A DNA stretch of 64,000 bases from Girardinichthys multiradiatus (lineage: Eukaryota; Chordata; Actinopteri; Cyprinodontiformes; Goodeidae): assembly GCF_021462225.1 (NCBI RefSeq), contig NC_061804.1, positions 12,530,740 to 12,594,739 on the forward strand, written 5' to 3'. Below, piece by piece: positions 57,657-64,000 of the stretch. The notes under the pieces are model-generated. The model was not told where the DNA came from, ran no database searches, and was given only the letters and a program-made list of their open reading frames with translations. A program made the translations under genes and the position numbers. The number at the start of each line of letters is the position of its first letter. Within the stretch, counting starts at the first letter, position 1.

Positions 57657-58460
57657 CACTCTAACGTGGTTGCCAACAGGAACAAAACAGAAAAAACACA
57701 TCTGACGCAGATCAAACATCGTCATCACAGCCCCACTTACAGGTGTGAGCGGAAAATAAGCCTGCAACTCCACTCACGTTTAAATATGAAAGCTCAGCAC
57801 ACATGCACATTTCAGTGAATGAATGAATCAATGAAACAGGCAGGGATTAATCAACACACTAACATCTGAAAAATAACTGCACACTGTTCTGGTTTTCATA
57901 AAGTCCTCTTTTTTGATTGTCATTTAAATACTGAAATGAAACACCGAAACATTTAATGGACACTGAAGTGCCAACGATTTGAATAATCTAGACAGGAGGG
58001 GATATTTTTAACATGTTTGCCATATTAAAGTGTAAATGTACTAAAAACAACTCAGTTATCAAACTAATTTCAAGTTTCAAGTTTCAAACAGCTGATTTCC
58101 ATGGCTGCCAGTTTACGTTATTAAAGCAGATTGTCATAGGTACAACTGATTTTCATGTATTTTAGTGCAAACCTTTTCCCACCTTAAATGTGGCATTCAT
58201 CCTATACAATTGTTAAACAAACAGAATTATTAGGGGGTGGTATGTAAAAAATGTAAAAGCTGCAATAACCTGGTTGCATCGGTGTGTCCAATTATACTGA
58301 ATTTGATTAACCTGAAATAAACTCTGCCTTTTCCACCTAGAAAGCCCTGACATTTGCTCATTTTCATCCTGAAAAGGCATCAGTCAAGAAAAGATACACA
58401 AAAATCTCCTGTTTTGTCTGTACATTTGGACTAAGGAGTAGGTATGCAACATAAGAGCCT
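56871..58460. other. Non-coding stretch with a microsatellite
   Basis: Apart from the ACGC array at 57599-57658, nothing was recognised. Frames over that array are low-complexity artefacts. Confidence 0.5.
57599..57658. repeat. (CACG)n microsatellite
   Basis: About 14 uninterrupted CACG units. The alternating purine-pyrimidine sequence could adopt Z-DNA. Confidence 0.95.
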
Positions 58461-58469
58461 TTTCATCTA

Positions 58470-58800
58470 AAGAAAACATTCAAGTTTGGCTACAATCTCC
58501 TAAAACCTCATGAGTGAATGAATGTGTTATGGTCTGATAAAACAAACCAAGGTTTAACTTTGGGCCACAATGCCAAAAGGTGAGTTTGGCAAGAAAACAT
58601 CACCAAAGAAACATGGCGGTGGCAGAGTCATGCTGTGGAGGGAGGATTTTTCTTCAAATGGAAAATGATACCAAAGCACTTTCATTTTGCAACGGCCGAG
58701 CCAGAGTCCAAAACTAAATCTGACAGGAGACCTGCAGGCTCACCTGCAGAGAGCCGAGATCAGGAGATGTTCTCAAAATCTGAAAAAACTAGAAGAACAT
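58470..58800 (+). mobile_element. Tc1-like transposon fossil
   Basis: GGTCTGATAAAACAAACCAA (the WSDETN block), GGGCCACAATGCCAAAAGGT, then AAGAAACATGGCGGTGGCAG and AGTCATGCTGTGGAGGG (the KKHGGGxxMLW block) occur in the correct order. A later PSQSPKLNL-like segment would be the third catalytic block, with D replaced by K. Frames are disrupted. Confidence 0.65.
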
Positions 58801-59339
58801 TTTACTGGGTAGATTAGGAAAATTACCTTTACCATTACCATCGAAAATCCAAATCCAAATCAAAACAGACTCCAACCAAAACTAAAATAATTTCACTTTT
58901 TTGGTTTCATTTTTTGGATAACATAAACCAGGCATCCTAACCGTAGTGTGGCACTTCAACCTCAGTGATCCTTGGCCTGTCATCTGTACTTATTTTTACT
59001 TTTTCGTGATTGGCCAGTATTGTAGTTGTAATTACTAACTGCCAAGCATTAAAGGCGCTGCTGTTTGTACACACTCTGCTTCACAACACAGCTCGCGTGG
59101 CTGCGCAGCAGATTGTCGCAGCCTGTCAGCACATGAGGCGTCTCAGATGTGTTTTTCCTTTTATCCATCTCGCAAGTGTTTGACGGAAAAGATGCGCCTC
59201 CACTTTAATCGATAAAGCTGCCTCCACGAGTCACACTTCACTCCCTTTAGTGATCTAAACTCAATAAAACGAGACAAAATTCATGCTTCAGACACAATGC
59301 TGGAGTCAAATCCTCGTCCTTTGGAATATTCAGCTATCT

Positions 59340-59900
59340 TCTCTTACCTGGAGTCTCCTCCTAGTGGGACCAAGTACCAGGAAAACCAAAGGGGGTGCCC
59401 AGGAGGCATTGTGATGAGACGCTGGAACCACCTCAACTGACCCATTAATGTGGAGGAGAAGCGGTTTTACTCCTAGCCTCCCCACAGATAATGAGGCTCC
59501 TCACCCCATCTTTAAGGCTGACCCCCAGCCATCAGACCAAGGGACCACATCTAGGCTTTGCTGATTGGCAAGGCTCTTTCTTCACTACAAGAGAACTGAG
59601 CAATGTCCTGCTCTATTGTACAATCATGCCAAGGTACCCGAACTCCTCTGCTTGAGGCAAACACTGACCCCTGACCTGGGAGGAGGAATTCACCTTCTCT
59701 GGTTTAAAACCATAGCCTCTGAATTAGAGGAGATAAGTCCCGCCATCATCGCGAACGCTGAAGATGAAAACAGAACCACTCTGTCTGCAAAAAGCAAAGA
59801 AGACATTCTGAGATTCCCAAACCAGGCAGCCTTTTCTCCAAAACTACACCTTGAGATTCTGTCCCTTAACACTCCAAACAGGATCACACCCTAGTGGAGA
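59340..59900 (-). mobile_element. Antisense LINE reverse transcriptase fragment
   Basis: The minus frame at 59690-59887 reads DRISRCSFGEKAAWFGNLRM, SSLLFADRVVLFSSSAF and SNSEAMVL. This corresponds to the palm region of a fish non-LTR reverse transcriptase around the FADD box and the SKSEAMVL block. The box reads FADR, so a catalytic aspartate is lost, and a segment before SNSEAMVL is deleted. The plus strand around 59390-59500 fits the downstream part of the same LINE. Confidence 0.75.
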
Positions 59901-60125
59901 TCAATCAGGTGCATCAATAACTGAAAACCTCAAATCCAGAGTTCTCCAAAGAAAGCAGAACAACACACCTCAGATGTGGGAAAAAAAACTAAATACATTT
60001 TGTGCATCTTCTGATAATCATGTCCAACTGGTACATTGAAAACCACAAATAAACCTAAAGTGAAAAGATGAGACCACAACATCCCAGCCAGGAGCTTTAA
60101 AGCAGTGCTCACGACCTCCCTCGGT

Positions 60126-60144
60126 AACACACACACACACACAC
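60126..60144. repeat. (AC)n microsatellite
   Basis: About nine AC units. Confidence 0.85.
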
Positions 60145-60794
60145 CAACGTCTCGTGACTAACTGGAAGGCAGCAGAGCCACTTAAGAAGAAGAGCCATGA
60201 GTCACTCTCTGATGCTGATATCACCGCCACTATTCCCATCAACCCTCTCCCCCGTGGACCCTCGCTGAATGCTCCGCAGGGATCTGCAAGTTGGGAGGAA
60301 GGAAGCTCACTCGTAATGTCAAACAGAGAAGGCTGTCGTCACCGCTAAATGACTCAGGCTATTATAGATTCCTCCCAGGGGAGAAAAAAACTACCTCAGT
60401 AAAAAGGAAAATAACAGAGATTAGCATTGTTCAAACTAGTACCGTCATTTTATTCTTATGATTTTATGGATCTAGTAAAACAACTTGTGACCTTTGCCCT
60501 ACAGGAACCAGCTGGACTTCCAATGGGCACTTTCTTATGTCTCTTTAATATTTTTCTTTATTCCCACTGCCCTCACAGACGCATACATCCTGCTCCAGGT
60601 GTTATGTTTTTATATATTTCACATATAAGGATATCCACAAATTACCATAAAAACCCTAAAACCCTTTCTTTTTTTAAATAAATAATATCCTTTATCCTTT
60701 TCTAATATCAGCATCATCTGACGTAGAGATGCACGGAGAAACCAATTTTCAGTTTGACCGGCCTGACGGATGGCTGGCTGGTTATTAGCATTGA

Positions 60795-61053
60795 GGCGAC
60801 TGTTGCTCAGTAGGAAGAGTAGTCGTCTTGCAATCAGAAGGTTGTGGGTTTGATTCCAGCTTCCTCCTGCCATATGTCGATGTGCCCCTGGGCAAGGCAC
60901 TTAACCTCAAGTTGCCTACCGATCTGCGTATCGGTGTATGAATGTGTGAGCGTTAGTGAGTGCGATTGGGTGAATGTGGCGCTAGTGTAAAGTGCTTTGA
61001 GCGGTCTGTATGACTGGAAAAGCGCTATATAAGTTCAGTCCATTTACCATTTA
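60795..61053 (+). repeat. tRNA-derived SINE
   Basis: GGCGACTGTTGCTCAGTAGG head with B box GGTTTGATTCC, one mismatch from consensus. The body has GTGCCCCTGGGCAAGGCACT and CCTACCGATCTGCGTATCGG. The tail is AAGCGCTATATAAGTTCAGT then CCATTTACCATTT. It is the most complete of three copies in the window. Confidence 0.88.
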
Positions 61054-62930
61054 TTACCTGGTCAGTGACGACACAATATGCCATTGCCAACACAACGCCC
61101 TGAACACTACAACACACTTCGGTGTGGAAGCTGACACTGGAAGTCAAAGATAACTTGTTTTCATTATCACTCGGGGTGAAAATAAAGTGTCCAGCATGTT
61201 CCAAAATGGAGTCAGATGAAGCAAGAAGCTACTAATGCTAACCACACCGCTAATATAAAATTTATAAAAGTCAAACAGGAAGCCGCAGAAACTACTTTGG
61301 TTTATTGCATTATTGCTTAATATTAAAAAGAATCTCAAAAGGGCAATTCCTGCCTACAGCGGCCAGTGTCCTCCATGTTTAACACCCCTAAATGAGTCAT
61401 TAGCGGTATCTGCAGAACTTTGTGACATGCTGAGGAGATAATTCGACTATCTGACCAATAAACGGTGAAGCAGAGACTCATCAAAGACATGCAGGACACT
61501 GGCCCTCGAGGACCAGAACTACCCATTTCAGCTTTAAGGACATAATCCAAATCTTTCAACTGCAATCATAAAGATAATTTTGCACATTAGCCATAAAATA
61601 AGATATATTAGGGTTCCTCTCAGTATCAAACAATTCAGCTTCATTAGGAAAGACAGCCATGAAGAAAAGTAGTTTCTGGGACTTCCTGTTTGATCCAGTC
61701 TGAAAGCAAAAGTATTTATATGAGAAAATAAACAGATTGCAGTTTTCAATTCAGATTTTCACAAAGTTACAACAAGCCACATTCATTCGAGGTCGATGCA
61801 CACTAAAACATTCCCTATAAGTTGTTCAGTACCTATGTTACAATCTACCTAATTTGAATGGCATGTTCTCCTGTCTTTCCCATTCTGAAGAGTAGCTCAG
61901 AATCAAAAGAAATCATCCTCTAATTAGAGAAACCAAAAGCAGTAGATTAATAATTAAATCAATAACACTGATTGTGGAAAATATTTTAATATAAACATAT
62001 AAAAGGTGGAGTTTTTTTAATTGTTTAATAGTGGGTTACGTACTGCAATAAAAAATTAATTTAATTTAAGGCCTTTTGCAAACTTTTACCAGGAGAAATG
62101 TATGATGATAGGAAAAACTTCACACCCAAACCCGTACACCCATAAAGATAAAGCTGGACCACCACATGCACAGCCAGCCAAATACAAAGAGCAGATCAAA
62201 CGAGCCACAGCAATGAAATAGATTTTCTTTATCACCTTACTGGCTGCAGCAACTGGAACATTAACGCAATATTTATTGATACGCCGTCTCCTGCTGCGTT
62301 ACGGGATCAGGAACGAGTGAGCATAAAACTGGAAGATTGAAGAAGAAATGAGTAGATACTGGGCTCCAAATAATTTCCCCTTACTAAACCTGCTGCTTCA
62401 TCTCCTAAAATCTGCTGACAAATAATGAAGGAGGGGAGTCAGAGCCAGTGAGCTTGGATCCCTGCCAAAAACACTGAGGGGAAGAAAGAGCAAAAACGAG
62501 GAGGACAGGTGGGAGGAGGAGTGATGGAGGACTGATCCATAGTTGAGTCTTTCGGCTTCCATCGGGAGTGCATTAGCTTTAGAAGGGAGTGTCAGCAGGA
62601 CAAAAAGGATAAGGAGATGTTGGATAAACGAGCTGCCATTCACTCCTCGTGACCTCTATTACCATCTCCCAGCTGAACTACATTCCTGTCTGCCGCCGAC
62701 AGCAATTCTCTTTTTTTTCCTCATTTGTCTCCCTCACTCCTCAGCTGGCTTGTTTGACTTCTGCTCGGCATGATCATCATTGTTTCTTTCTGCTTCCCTC
62801 CCCGCTTTTCAAAGTCCACCTCAAAAAGTTTTCTAACTTGTTTTATTATGATTATCAGGTATACCTAAAATAGGTTTTGCATTTAAACAATTGTGCAATT
62901 AGCAAAAGTTAAATATTTATCAATGGCAAC
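61054..62930. other. Mostly non-coding stretch, GC-richer block at 62450-62700
   Basis: Aside from a MITE remnant at 61380-61520, no repeat was recognised. The block at 62450-62700 is less AT-rich than its surroundings and repeat-free, but no exon with splice sites could be assigned. Confidence 0.4.
61380..61520. mobile_element. hAT-like MITE remnant
   Basis: GAAGCAGAGACTCATCAAAG then ACATGCAGGACACTGGCCCT and CGAGGACCAGAACTACCC match the right end of the palindromic MITE family also seen at 46258-46396. The left end is unclear. Confidence 0.55.
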
Positions 62931-62939
62931 ATAAATAAA

Positions 62940-63360
62940 CGGTTTGCCACTTTTTTCAACTACACTTTTTCCTTCCACTCAACTTTCAGTGGATATATTT
63001 AGATACAGCACTCTGAACAGCCATATTCTTTACTGATGACACTTCATGACATACAGTCTTGTGGAGGGTGACAGTGACTGTCTGGAATTGTTCTTCTGTA
63101 GGCCATAACATGGTCATAATTTGCATTTCTGTATTAAAAATCTTTTCTATTGGTCTTATGTGATGTGCATTGAGTTTTCTTCAGCTATAAGCCATAATAA
63201 TCATCAACAAATAAATCAATAAATGAATAAAAATAGGGCATTTGAAGTACATCACTCTGAGTGTAATGACCATACACAATATCAATGTAAGTTTTTGAAT
63301 TATATCACTGGAATAAATATAAACTTTGATTTGATTTTATTAAGAAACTTCGGTAAAATA
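62940..63360 (-). mobile_element. Deleted Tc1 relic, N-terminal remnant 1
   Basis: Plus-strand GATACAGCACTCTGAACAGC and GTCTTGTGGAGGGTGACAGT are the inverse of the transposase start seen in the elements at 25256 and 37945. Following sequence (GTATTAAAAATCTTTTCTAT) resembles that family's 3' noncoding region. It is an old, short derivative of the same lineage. Confidence 0.55.
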
Positions 63361-63399
63361 TATTTCTGCATTAACAAAAGTTACCCAAGTCTCACATAA

Positions 63400-63620
63400 A
63401 ATATAAAAAGGAGAGCAATGTAAATAAAAGGTTTGCAGACTTTTTCCTTCCACTCCACTTCCCATTGCTTGGATACAGCATTAGAATGAACAGCCAACTT
63501 TTCAGCAATGACCCTTTGTATCTTAACCTCCTTGTAGAAGCTGTCAGTGACTGTCTGCTGGACATCTGACAAGACAGTAGTTTTAATGTCTCCCGAACAA
63601 AATGTGGGTTTTACTTTTTG
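63400..63620 (-). mobile_element. Deleted Tc1 relic, N-terminal remnant 2
   Basis: The minus frame at 63381-63572 reads MSDVQQTVTDSFYKEVKIQR, VIAEKLAVHSNAVSKQW. This aligns with the helix-turn-helix start of the 25584 transposase (LTAVQKATIDTLKQEGKTQK, EISERIGCSQSAVSKH). It repeats the content of the relic 480 bp to the left. Confidence 0.65.
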
Positions 63621-64000
63621 AATTTAAATAATGAAATAAAATAACTTCTCAGTGATGCTCTATTTTTTAAGAGACACCTGTGCATTGTATTTTTGTATTT
63701 AAATAAAGTTGCAATAAGCAAAAAGAATTTAAAAAAACGATGATAATGTTAATAAAGGGCTTATTCCCTTCTTGGAATAGCGAGTGTTTAAAGCAGCAAA
63801 GGAAAGTCGGACATATTGCTTCCTACTGTTCTTTGTCCAGCAACTCCCTCTTCACAAAGATACACATCCATATTCCTAAAGCTCATCCCATCTGGAGTTC
63901 AAGAAGCATCTGCCGGCCGGTCCATCAATGCGCTTACATTGCTAAGACTTTAATATCTGATTAAGTGTTGGCAATAGCAGGTAGAGACAATGACAGAAAG
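63621..64000. other. Window end, no gene seen
   Basis: AT-rich DNA. The 74-residue frame at 63740 shows no domain. Confidence 0.4.

Larger units (their letters stand above)
40474..64000 (-). other. jade2: Upstream intron or 5' region of jade2
   Basis: The acceptor at 40474 implies upstream transcribed sequence. No CpG island, TATA-type promoter or convincing 5'UTR exon was seen in these 23.5 kb. The region is repeat-rich, AT-rich DNA and may be the first intron, extending past the window edge. Confidence 0.5.

Noticed and set aside
57519..57818. Frames with HARTHART or RACVRACV repeats
   Set aside because: Direct translation of the CACG microsatellite.
59330..59352. Splice-donor-like CTCCAG-GTAAGAG on the minus strand
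   Set aside because: It lies at the edge of an antisense LINE fragment, with no open exon or acceptor attached.
1..64000. CRISPR array, operon or prophage
   Set aside because: No regularly spaced identical repeats and no dense co-directional genes; the content is clearly vertebrate intronic.

Overview
This window looks like intronic DNA of a teleost fish. It carries two short coding exons of one host gene on the minus strand. The rest is AT-rich non-coding sequence filled with transposable elements typical of ray-finned fish: Tc1/mariner DNA transposons, L2/CR1- and RTE/Rex-like LINEs, tRNA-derived SINEs and hAT-like MITEs. There are no operons, rRNA genes, functional tRNAs or CRISPR arrays. 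Species cannot be fixed from the sequence.

Host gene. Minus-strand exons at 40410-40473 and 32455-32540 have good splice sites and compatible phase (64 nt, then 86 nt). Joined, they encode the start of a JADE2 (PHF15)-like protein, beginning MESEKKRRKYS and ending HKKPSE, just before the VFRTDL block expected in the next exon. That next exon was not found between 1 and 32454, so the following intron is probably over 32 kb. No 5'UTR exon or promoter could be recognised upstream (40474-64000).

Layout. 1-5.8 kb: mostly unique DNA with a decayed AGCT-rich minisatellite (4.7-5.3 kb). 5.9-9.4 kb: a three-layer nest, in which a plus-strand LINE is split by an antisense LINE, itself split by a dead Tc1 element of DD36E spacing. 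9.4-21 kb: repeats, a G/T-rich minisatellite and Tc1 and LINE fossils. 21.5-23.8 kb: a 5'-truncated Tc1 whose 347-aa ORF starts inside an antisense LINE endonuclease, followed by a deleted Tc1 derivative. 25.3-26.8 kb and 37.9-39.5 kb: two nearly identical DD34E Tc1 elements in direct orientation, one with an open transposase and one frameshifted, bracketing the second jade2 exon. 45.0-46.3 kb: a complete DD36E Tc1 element with matching terminal repeats and an open 343-aa transposase, inserted in a hAT-like MITE. 47-49.5 kb: a terminal-inverted-repeat element, a deleted Tc1 and two perfect hairpins. 51.8-63.7 kb: SINEs, microsatellites and more Tc1 and LINE relics.

The transposons do not work as a system with the gene; they are independent insertions into its introns. 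The items most worth following are the intact DD36E element, the chimeric Tc1 ORF, the direct pair of DD34E copies around a coding exon, and the nested insertions. Family names come from recognition of protein and terminal motifs, not from database searches.
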